Source: Monarcha castaneiventris obscurior
Taxonomy: Eukaryota > Chordata > Aves > Passeriformes > Monarchidae
Reading direction: 5' to 3'
NCBI GenBank assembly: GCA_026261815.1
Contig: JAMPIT010000481.1
Span: 2,789,501-2,853,500, forward strand
Length of the DNA: 64,000 bases
The notes beneath the pieces were generated by a model that was given only the letters and a program-made list of their open reading frames with translations, ran no database searches and was not told where the DNA came from. Of this stretch, positions 40,560 to 51,100 are shown in pieces (the stretch's first letter is position 1; each line of letters starts with the position of its first letter). Both the position numbers and the translations under genes were made by a program.

Positions 40560-40870
40560 CAGGATTCTCAAAGGCTACTGTAATAACCTAGCAGGGGAGG
40601 GAAGGTGTGGGACGGTGTCCCCTCCCCAGGCTGGCTGCGGGGACAGGTTAGAGCTGTAATTGTGGATGGTTTCCCGCAGGTGGCTCCCGCTGTCCGGGGC
40701 TGCGGGCTCCGGGAGCAGCGCTTCTGTCCCGTCCTGTGCCAGCCTTACAAAGTACAGCCACGGGAAACCTTAGCCCAGTTCCCACGGGATAAACAGCACA
40801 CCAGGGAACGCGCACTGCAGGGAAGGTGTTGCGTGATGAAACTTTAAGAAGAAGCACGCCGACTCTGAGA
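40560..40870. other. Isolated CpG-dense patch adjoining a CR1 element
   Basis: About 300 bp with repeated CpG-containing motifs (for example GCTGTCCGGGG, GGCTCCGGGAG, AACGCGC, GCACGCCG) in otherwise CpG-poor intergenic DNA. It directly precedes the CR1 copy on the plus strand. No convincing coding frame or gene family is visible. It may be an orphan CpG island, an enhancer, or an older unrecognised repeat. Confidence 0.45.
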
Positions 40871-40911
40871 GCAAATAAATCCACGCTGTGACCAGCAGCT
40901 GTTAACCTTAT

Positions 40912-41339
40912 CTACCGGGAGAGGCTGAGGGAGCTGGGAAAGGGGCTCAGCCTGGAGAAAAGGAGGCTCAGGGGGGACCTTCTGGCTCTCCACAACCCCC
41001 TCACAGGAGGGAGCAGAGAGCTGGGGGTTGGTCTCTTTTCCCAGGTAACAAATGACAGGACAAGAGCAAATGGCCTCAAGTTGCACCACGGGAAGTTGAG
41101 ATGGGAGCTTAGGAAAAACTTCTGCACTGAAAAGTTTGTCAAGCTTGACAAGTTGTTGGACAGACTGCCCAGGAGAGTAGTGGAGTCCCGATCCCTGGAA
41201 ATGTGCAAAAAATGTGTGGATGTGGCACTTGAGGATATGATTTAGTGGTGAACAAGGTGGTGATGCTGGGTTGATGGTTGGACTTGATCTTAGAGGTGTT
41301 TTCCAACCTTAAGTGTTCTGTGATTCTCTCATTCTATAC
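40912..41339 (+). mobile_element. CR1 LINE, 5'-truncated 3' end
   Basis: Recognised from family knowledge of avian CR1. It has an opening segment like GAGGCTGAGGGAGCTGGG, a central part with GCTGCCCAGGAG-like sequence (here ACTGCCCAGGAGAG), and the characteristic end GGTTGGACTTGATCTTAGAGG followed by TTTTCCAACC and ATTCTATA-type 3' units. About 430 bp of the 3' end is present in plus orientation. CR1 is the dominant non-LTR retrotransposon of birds, and most copies are truncated like this one. No reverse-transcriptase domain remains. Confidence 0.9.
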
Positions 41340-43928
41340 ATGTATTGTCAGGTCTATCTTACAAACCTTCTCTTGATCCTGTTGTCCAGGAGGCAAGGGT
41401 AAGATTTCTCTCTTTCTGGCCCCATTTTTTTGCAGTGTCATTGTAATTAAACCAAGAATGGTGAGGGTGTTTTGGTTAGAGGAGCTCCTCTTACACAATG
41501 TGTTCTTGATGGACACAAAAGGGAACATCTGGTAGACAGAACACAAAGGCAATGCAGTTACATTTTAGTAACTGATCCAGCATGGATGAATTTTCATGAT
41601 GCATTAGTCACTACTGTGTGAATTAAGGTGGAGAGAAACAATGGATGTAGGCACTGACAAGATGAACATACACATTATGTGGATTCCATGAATGACAGGG
41701 ATATCCAGGGGAAGAACTGCCTGATGGCTTTCTCTGACGACCTCCTGTGTGTAATTGTTCTGTGCTGTGAGTTGCTGTGTTCTGTTAAATATCCCAGAGG
41801 AGGTATTTAGAAGATGTTACTACTACAGTGGAACATTCTGTGGCTGTGTTTTCCTTCTTTGCACTTTAAATCTTACAGGACCCATTGTTTCCCCAAAATG
41901 TTTTACCAATTCCTTTCCTTCCTAAAGGGAATTCTTCCTCTGAGCATTTCTAAGAAAATCCTTCATATCATATGTTTCTGTCAAGCTTTTCTCCTGGTTC
42001 TATTGGTACATTGCCACTGAATTTAACTGGACCACATTGGTGTAATTGGGAGCAGAAGATTGGTTCCTTTAATGTTTCTGCACAAATAATCTGTTTCTCC
42101 AATCAGGATTTTTTTCACTGCTTGGAATTTCTTCAAATTTGTCAACATCTTCAGGGTAAGGAGGATCTTCCAGTTCTAATACCACCTGAATTCTTTTTGA
42201 AGCAGAGAACATGCTTCCACAGGCATGCTATTAATTATGGATATTTCCCTAACTCCACTTCTGCGAATATTGTCCAACAGTTCACATCTGCCTCTCTGCA
42301 TCTGGTAGAAATAAAAAAAGGTTTGGTGTTTTTCATATCAAGTGTAATAATGACCATTTTGCTTTTGTTCTTATTTTTAAATCAAAGTTTGTGAATCCTT
42401 TTTCATGTAATCCCTTAAACCTTATAATATTGGGCAGGATGAGGCAGGTTTTTTATGCTTTATTTTGTTGTATTTACTTTCTTGCTTCTGGACAACCAGT
42501 GATTTGAGGTCGGAGACCTTTGTATGATTTCCCTTTTCAATATTTGCTCCATTTGGAGCTAACATAACCCATAACTAGAATCAACAAAGTTATACAAAAC
42601 TTTTTCATAAGTGAGATGAGCTGGAATACCAAGCACTCATGGGCTGCAGAGGCTGTGGTGGTTTTTTGTCTTCTGTTTGAGGAGCTCAGTGCAAATGATT
42701 CCCTGTGAACAACGGGAGCATTAAGAGCCATTGTGGAGCTAATGGTCAAATTACTTTTTAAGGAGTGTAATTTTACCTATTCCTCCTCCCAGCCAGCACA
42801 CAAACGTGTATGTGCACAGAACTCTCTGAATTGCTGTTAGTGCCAATCTTGTAATTGCATTTGTACGTACAAGTTTGGAGATTTGAGGTAACTGTTACAG
42901 TCCTGGCTCAGCTTCCCAGTGAAGTATTGCTCTTCTCAGACTGTGGTTTCCTAACACAGGTGGGAACAACCCTGGCTCCCTTTTCCCCATTTAGTTGCTC
43001 ACCTCAGTTGCTGCCAAAGCAGGTTACGGAAATCAGTTTTCTTTTTTTTTTTTATTAACCGTTTTGATGGAGAGGAGGAAATCTCTGTAATGGCTTCTTT
43101 TTACAGAAGAGAAAGGACAGCAGCTCAGCTGAGTGATCCTGTCATACACTCAGCTGTGTGTTTGAGACAGAATGTTTAATTTGGGTGTGTGCAATGAAAT
43201 AAGGATGTTTTCAAGAAAAATCTGAATGTGATATGTGTAATACAGAATGATAAATCATAGATTTTTAGATACAAACATTGATTATAGCTCTATCAGTGTG
43301 AAAGGAGTGGGGAGGGCTGTTGATGTGACCTAAATTTTGCCCTGTGAATACCTCTGCAATGTGTGAGAGGCTTTGATTTGCAGAGGTTAAGTGTAATTCA
43401 GAAAGTGTAATTGAAGCCTGACTCCATCAAGGCTTAACTGTCTGTGCTGGTCCAGAATGTGTGACCTCAGCAGCAAAACCTGAGTGGCCATCAAAGTCAG
43501 CTGGAAAACATGACCACAGGAGGTTATGAAACAGCTCCCATGGCTCTCATCCAGTCTCTCCTTTTGTTAATGGCATAAGAATCTTTGAAAAGGATCAGAG
43601 TCGAATATATCCCAACTAACTCACTCTGAAACACTTCCAGTGCTGGCTGGATTAAGAACATGCTCCTGGTGTTGTACTCAGCATTGCTTGTTTTGTCAAT
43701 CTGTGAATCAAAAACATGCTACAGATGCATGTGCACCATCCTTGTGATGCTTAAAAAAAATGGACTATAGATTAATGGATTCACTCTATTAGAATCACCT
43801 TGTTTAGCATTGGGTTTTGACCCCTAATAATTTTTAGGGACCGATAATGAAACTTTTATAGTGTGGGTTTTAAAGCTAAAATCCTCTATACAGCCATGGC
43901 ACAAGAATCCTCTTTGACTACTTTGCAA

Positions 43929-43967
43929 AGAGTCACCCACAAATTTGCAGAGTCACCCACAAATTTG
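43929..43967. repeat. Two-copy 20-bp tandem duplication
   Basis: The 19-nt string AGAGTCACCCACAAATTTG occurs at 43929-43947 and again at 43949-43967, giving a period of 20 bp with identical copies. Perfect identity suggests a recent small duplication. No function is apparent. Confidence 0.95.
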
Positions 43968-44658
43968 TTCAAGTTAATCCATCCCTTGTTTAATTGGCTC
44001 TTGCAGCTCCTCTAAACCCAAGCATTACATAAATACAGAACATAATCAGGCAGTTGTCATGAGTAGTCAATAGGTACTTCGACTGTGAGAAAGAAAACCA
44101 CTTCTTTATGTTTAAGTACTTAAGAGGACGGCTTATAACCAAACTGTGGCAACATTACAGTTCCCTGGAAGACACAACCTCTAAGTACTTCTACGTGACA
44201 TTTATCCAGTTCCACCAGGACACTTTAAATCAGCTGTTAAAATCTCACAGTATTTTAAAGTCTCAAAAAAACCCACTATTGACCCCTTCATCCATGTGAC
44301 TCTTGCGGAATGCTGATGGTAAATGAAAAATCCAGGCCAGAAGTCTTAATCTGTGACCATAATTCAACAGATCCTTAAGGTAAAATTAATGGTTTAACAA
44401 AGCTACTTAACTACAGGAAAACTATTACAATATAAACACTGATGGATGGGAACAAATTTGGTTGTGCAAATAAAACCTAGGCAGGATACAAAAGCAGGTT
44501 TTGGTGTGTGTTTAAATTCCACTCCCTGTGTATGTCAGCAGGGCATACGCAGAACACTTTTAGGCACCGTGTTTTGGGGAAGCTGTTGACAAACAGGATT
44601 TTATGAGTAAAAATAGGGCTGGAAAGAAAATCTGTTCCAGCCCTAAATAACATGACCC

Positions 44659-44760
44659 TGTATTGGGTTTGTGTGGCAAGTTTTTGGTGGTGGGGGGCTG
44701 CAGGGGTGGCTTCTGTGAGAAGCTGTGGGAAGTTTGCCCTACAGAGCCAATTCCAGCACC
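44659..44760 (+). mobile_element. Probable avian endogenous retrovirus LTR fragment
   Basis: Starts TGTATTGGGTTTGTGTGGCA and continues through a G-rich run, then GGGGTGGCTTCTGTGAGAAG, then a segment near GAGCCAATTCCAGC. From memory this resembles the 5' part of a common LTR in bird genomes. The TG start fits an LTR terminus. The 3' boundary was not found, and no retroviral coding sequence was recognised nearby, so this is a degraded solo-LTR remnant at most. Family assignment is uncertain. Confidence 0.5.
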
Positions 44761-46474
44761 TCTAAGCCAGACCTTTTATTCAAGGTATATCTCTGTATTT
44801 GCCAGGGATCTCAGGCTTGCTCTGGTTGGTTCACATCCCTCTCACCCACCTTTGTGTAAGAGTTGGGGTTTGCCCAGCAGGCAGATCAGTGAAGAATAAA
44901 TAATTAATAAGATCTTCTAGAAAAGTCCGAAACAAAAAGAAATAATATGTTCTCATCCAAAGAAGCAAAATCTGAAACATTCATTAATTTACATCTGCCT
45001 GGGTAGATGTAGGTGTTGAATAAAAACCTTATTAGTATATATTAGTCAGCATTCCTTATTAATTTGCTTCCTTCTCTGGAAGGAGGATAAAGTTGATGAG
45101 ATGCATTCATGTGCAAAGGAATTTCAGCATTGCTTATAGCAAAGAGATGATCCATCAGAACTGCTGCTGGCTTTGGAGAAGGAAACAAAGATTTTTCCCT
45201 CTGTGCCTGGTGCCCTCCTGTGGTTTTTATGTTCAGCTGCTTGGGAGTGAATTAAACACATCAGTAGCTGATTCTTGTGCTGTGTAAAAGGAACAGAAGA
45301 GTTTGCCTGTTTAGTCTTCTTTGTGAGCACAGTGTGTTCTGGAGAGCTGGAATACAGCTTTCCACACAGCCAGTTGGATGTGCAAACTCCCTGAGTTCCC
45401 TAACTTAGACCAAGATCATTTCTCCCAGTCCTCACACACTGCTGTACCTGACCCAGGCCTGACTCCTCCAAGGGCTGTTATGGCTAAAAGGATTTGTGCT
45501 GGAGTCACTGCCTTCTGCAGTGATCCTGTTAACATGCCACCACAGAGCTATTGGCACTTTTAAATAACTAATGTTAGGTCAAATCATCATACAGGATAGG
45601 GAGCTAAAATGTCAAGGATTACTTCTTTCAGGAAATGGAGTTTAAAATTTACTTTCTCAGCTAACTTGTCCCATTTTTCTTCCAGCTACAGATGCAGAAT
45701 GACAAAGAAATTTCTATATTTCATACTGTAAAATATAGGATAAAAGTTTCTTTGTGCAGCACTTCTGTCATTAGAATATTTCTAAATTACTAATCTAGAA
45801 ATTTCACTTTAAAATGCATCATTTAGCCACAAGCATTATGTAGAAAAACTTACATAGAATATTCCTTACATGTCCATGTATTATGCTCCAGAACTTTGAA
45901 TGTTTCAATATTGTGTCCGTATTGATGGTTCCTCCTCATCCCTCTTCTTTTCCTCTTTTTTCTCCCAAAATTCTATTTGTGTACTTCTTTGAATTCACAC
46001 TGTTTAAATTCACTGCACCTAGAACTCACCCCAATACCCCACCAGTTTTTCTTGAAGCACAAATAATGAACAGAGCAAGATAAAGGATCAATGTGAAGCT
46101 CTGTTTTGATGACCTCAAGTCTTGGAATGTTTGTAGGACATCCAAATACACAGGAATTGCACAGGACATGCATATGTGGTTTATCCCTCTGAGCTGTTTG
46201 GGCATTTTTTACACATGCACATTTATTTTTCTCAGATCATTTGTACTAGGTTTCTTTGGATGATCTGTTTAATCTTTTACATATGCATGACTAAAAAGCA
46301 ACTCCAGATGTCCTGTGTAGGTTAATCCATTATTCCCTGTGTGTGAATCACAACACAAGAAGAGTAGAAGTGTAAGTCTAGGATTTGACTATAATGTCAA
46401 AGTGGAATGTTTTCACTGTTCATCAGTTTAATCAAGCAAGTGAATACATTTGGTCAAATTGAAATATCTAATTA

Positions 46475-47367
46475 TTTATTCACATAGAAACCAGTAAACT
46501 TTAGGGTTTGTAGCACAAAACTTGTTGTTAAAAAAAGAAAATGAGCTATGCCATATAGCTTCTTTACCCTCCGTAAAATGGCATCATTGCAGTTAAAACT
46601 ACAATAAAAATGAAACATTCCAGATTACATCAGTTGGAGCACAATGTGACAAATATAATGAGAAAATCCTTGTCAGAAATTTTACTACAAGGAAATACCG
46701 ATAGCTAACACCCATATTCTCCACCTAGAAATCAAGAATATTTGAGTAGATCTTGGCATAAAAGGCACGAAACACAAAGCAAAGCATGCTTGTGTCATTT
46801 CTCACACAGAAGCATTGACATTTGTGCAACATGGAAAAAGACCAGCATTTTTCCAGACTCTTCCAATATCACAGATACTTAGGGAACAGATCTTCCCCTT
46901 AATGCCAGTGTGTCACTCCCAGTACGGAGGCAGTGACTACACGAAAAGAGGAATATAGAGAAGGGAACACATCCATACCCTTCTAGGAAATCTGAGCTGA
47001 GCAACTGAGGAAGCTGCTGCACTTGCATTGTTGAAGTAACCCATTCACTGCAGGCTTGGAGTAACACACCCACTGGCAGCCAGAACTTGTGGGAATTCTG
47101 AGACTGGCAGGAATGTTAACAATGCTGGAAACCTGTCAGGAGCACAGGGTTACCTCTTGCATTTAAATGTGCGATGCCAGCCTGAAATGAGCATTTTTAA
47201 AAAAAGGTTGAGTCCTTGAAAGGAAGGGCTCTTCCAAAGAGGATGTTGCCTCTGGCACAGAGGAATGGCTTTGCTGATGTTAAGGTGTTTCAGAGCTATG
47301 GATCAAAGATCCCTGGCATTTCCTGCTGTAGCAGGCTGGCACACAAGCCCCTGGCAGCAGCCTGTTG
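46475..47367 (-). other. ZNF831: Candidate ZNF831 3' untranslated region
   Basis: Begins after the ZNF831 stop at 47368-47370. The nearest clear AATAAA hexamer I found on the transcribed strand is at 46475-46480 (TTTATT on plus), implying about 0.9 kb of 3' UTR. A further hexamer near 46222 is possible. Nothing else is recognisable in the interval. Confidence 0.4.
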
Positions 47368-48110
47368 CTATATTTCTATAACCAGCCTGTCCTCATCATC
47401 ACTGCTCGTGTCATCATACTCCACCCGCGTTTGTTTCCTCATCATCTCTAACCCTCTCTTTTTATATGTCTTCGGGGGTGTTGCAGAGAAACTCTTGAAC
47501 TCGGGGGATCTGAGAGTAACTGGGGGCTTTTTAAAGGTAGCAGTAGCTGTTCCATGTGGCCTTCCATAGGGACTGGGCTGCAGGTGGGATCTGCTCTTGT
47601 CAGCACTTCCATGCAGGTCCAGGAGATGCTGAGATGAATTTGCCCTCTCCGAGTGTTCTCTGCTGGGTAACTGAGCCCCTGTGACTGACTCAGGAAAAGA
47701 TTCTGCTTGTGATCCAAAAAAACGTGAACACCCTGGCTGGGAACTGGGAGCTGAGTTGTCTTTGAGAGGTGAATGTGTGTTTTCTTCAGTTGGAGGTTTC
47801 TCCCTTCTGGAGGCCTGCATCACCGGGTCTGACATTCCAAACATTTGGCTCTCTGACTCTACTCTCAGTTTGTTTTCCTGGCTTGCTCCTGGATGTAAGG
47901 AAAGAGGAGCAGCAGCCTCTGGATTTGTGCTGTCAGGCTGGTCACCTGTGTTTGTAAATTCAGGAGAGCAAGACCCAAAGGAAGCTGGCACGGGGTGGCT
48001 GCGAAGGCTTGGCCGGGATTCCCCAGGCAGGGATGGCTGGAGCACGAGGGGCTGCGTCACCCAGCAGCAAACGGCCACGTCCCTGCTGGATTCCTGCTGG
48101 GACGTGTCAG
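47368..48110 (-). CDS. ZNF831: ZNF831 coding exon 5 (C-terminus and stop)
   Basis: Starts after the acceptor TTTTCCTCCACAG and runs to TAG at 47368-47370. It encodes residues 1555-1800: a Ser/Pro-rich region, then a conserved end [20 protein letters not shown] followed by an acidic S-S-D-D-E-D tail. The terminal block agrees with mammalian ZNF831 from family knowledge and fixes the reading frame. Confidence 0.92.
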
Positions 48111-51100
48111 CTGTGGAGGAAAAGGAATGAGCTGTCACAGCTATTCCCAGAGGAGCTGCAATGTTCTGGACAGAGGCGTGTGTTCTTGCGTGTCCCCTGA
48201 TTTGCCCAGAAATGTCCTGTAGGAATTAGGAGGGGAAAAAATTTACGCATGAAGTTTTCAGTCCAGAGCAATTTCATCCAGCTGATGCAAATTTGTTATT
48301 TTAGCTAATTCTAACATCAGTAAGTTTTCATTTTATTTTAACCCCCAAAAATATCTTTAACACATTTTTTTCAACATTTTAAAAAAAATCTGTGATACAA
48401 AATGGTTTCAACATCAACTTTAAAACAGCTGAATATAATTTGGGTTTTAATCAACAATTTTTTTTCTGTTAATAAAAAATAATACAAGAATTAAGGTACA
48501 ATACCTACTTTTTTATCCATTTTGTCTTTTTGTTTAACATGGTTTAGATTTTCAGTATGGGGATATATTCCTGAGTTATTCTTTGCTTCTTTTTTCCTTC
48601 TGCAAAGTTGTTTGTCTGAGGTGGAATATGATGTGTCTTTTTGCTGGTGTAGATAATTTTCTATTGAAAAAAGGGTTGAAGAGACTTTAATTTTTCCCCC
48701 CACATGCTCGAACTCACATTTCTCATCATATCATTGAAATAACATCAATTTTAACACAAATATTCTAAATACTTACCTTGCATCTTGGATTGAGGAGGAT
48801 GGCACTTCTTATTCTTATTAAATCTGGGGGGTTGGGATGAGCAGCCCTTTCTCAAAGCATCCAGAGCTCTGTTGGGAAAAGAGGGCCTCTTGCTCAGCCG
48901 GTTCATTTTCAGCTGAGCAAATCCATGGATGTGCCTCCCTCTGTACCTGCAGTGCCAGGGGCATTGAGGGGATAAACAAATATGGGACATGTAAAAGCAG
49001 CCAGAGGAGAATAACACCACCTCATAACGTGCATTAAAGTCTAACAGCAATTTTTTACTGAGGGAGATGCTTGTTTATGTCAAATCTAAAAAAATCAGCA
49101 TTTTAGGCAAGAGACCCACAATTATTTTATTATCTTTTTTCTCCATAGGATTCAGTAAATCCTTGATTTTCTAAGAGAAAAGGATTAAGGAATAACAGAC
49201 CCTTTTTCCTGTATCTGAAATTTTAAAACAATATACTTCACAAAGACAGGAATCACCTGAGGCTGTGTGGTTGTTGGGTTTTTTCTTTTTCCCTTCTTGA
49301 GTGCTACCTACTCATCATCACTAAGGAACAACAAAAGGATTTCAGTTTTTTAGAAAACCCACACTGAATAATCAAACTCTGCTTTATTTCCTACTCTGGC
49401 TCTGTTTCAGTAACTCTGAATGAGTGAGACTAAAGTACATTGGAAGGTCCCACCCCTAAATCTGTCACTGTTGACAGAGCAAGGTGTAAATCTAAAAGGA
49501 TGCACCTATTCAGGTGTTTGGTGTATTAGAAAATTAAATTACATTTGGTGGTTACCAGCTGGGCCAGTTACCTACCAATAGGCATGACCTGAGCTTTCAG
49601 AACACTGTACTTAATTGAATCCCTGCACTTTTTGGCTATAAATAAATTTGATATAAATAAATTCTGAGACCAGCAGGAAAAAACCAACAGCAACGAAACA
49701 ACACCTAAAAATCAAATCAGAAAAAAGTAGGCTGGGTGACACAGACCTGAGTCTTCTGTTTCTGTTCCTACAGCCCTTCAAAATTGCAGTGCTGTTTGCT
49801 GAACTAGACATGGTGATTAAGTTACTGACACTGATTTGTCCTCAAGGGAGTCACTCTGTCTGATTTTGGTCATGAAACAGAGTAAGAGGGATGTGTGCAC
49901 ACAATATGTGTTTCTTAATGAAGCAATTCATCAGACATCCTGCTGCCCCACACTCCTGAAAGATTAGAGGGTAAATGTTCCACTGATATGAATTCCCATT
50001 GAACAGGGAGGGGGAGCTGTACTGATTGAGACAATGTGCCCTTGATAGTTTTATGCTCAAATTCTTCCTGCTTTTTTATTTAAACCAAATGATCCTTTGA
50101 ACTACAGATGGTTCTGCTAGTTTGTGTTTAACTTGATATTTATTCTTCTGCCTCCTCTTGTGAATAGCAGTTCAGGATATGGATCTTGCGAGGACAAAGG
50201 GCCTCGCACACTGCTCTGAGCTGTGACAGGATTAAAAACAGAAGCATTTTGGTTCCCTTCAAACAAAACTGAATGCTCACAATTTTGACAGATAATAATT
50301 TCTAAATCATAGTGAGAGTCAAATGACCAGGCATCATCTTTCTGTGGGATATGTCTGGTTTGCTTAGAAAAGTCTGTTCCTAACAGTAAACAACATATTG
50401 ATATTTTTAGTTTACCTTTGGGGCACTGCTGTGGTATAAGAAGAGCTCTTTCTGAGAGATTTATCTTTTTTTCCTCCAGTTTTTACAAGGTTCAATTTTG
50501 GGGATGACTTTTTAATTTATTTATACCCATTTCTTTTATACCCATTACAGCAAAATTATATCTATATCTAGTGAACCTGAAAGCCATACTCCTTACCATT
50601 TAGGGGTGACTTTAATCCTTTTCTGTTTGTGGCTCCTCTTGAGTTTATTTGTTGAGAGTTTTTCTTTTTTGCAAGCTACTGTTTTCTTCTTTTGCTCTGA
50701 AATATTTTTGAAAGAACCACCAGGAACTGCTGAGCTTAACTGTTGAGAATATTGGGAAAAAAGGAAATACATGAAATCTATCAATTACACTGACTACGAG
50801 GTTGGAAATCTGTGCACTTTTTAAATACCACTGAACAGCAAAGGAGTTAAGTAGCACAACTCTGTATTTAAGTCCTACTCTAAGTTAAATATTCATTTAG
50901 AATGAAAACAATGAAATATAGATGCTATTACAGAAAAATATAAAACATCCCCATAAAGGGAAAAAAATCAAGAAATAGAAACTATCAGAAACTAAATTCT
51001 CACTATCAGCATTCTGAAATGGTCAAATGAAAGAAGCTTATATATTCACACAGAAGTGTATCTTCCTGATGAATATAAGACTTATCTTATAAAAACAAAA

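Larger units (their letters stand above)
26400..46470. other. Intergenic region between ZNF831 3' end and EDN3 5' end
   Basis: About 20 kb without a supported gene. The longest open frames, such as the 254-codon one at 30043-30807 on the minus strand, begin at non-ATG codons and resemble no known family. It contains the CpG-dense patch and CR1 copy near 40.6-41.3 kb, a 20-bp duplicated unit near 43.93 kb and a probable LTR fragment near 44.66 kb, all listed separately. Undetected EDN3 5' noncoding exons or ZNF831 3' UTR could reach into its ends. Confidence 0.65.

Noticed and set aside
47681..48130. 149-codon plus-strand frame opposite ZNF831 exon 5
   Set aside because: It is antisense to a conserved coding exon and has no family similarity; treated as a shadow.
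48508..48660. ZNF831 exon 4 ending at donor GTAGGT as the main form
   Set aside because: It would put exon 5 out of frame and lose the C-terminus conserved with mammalian ZNF831; kept only as a possible isoform.
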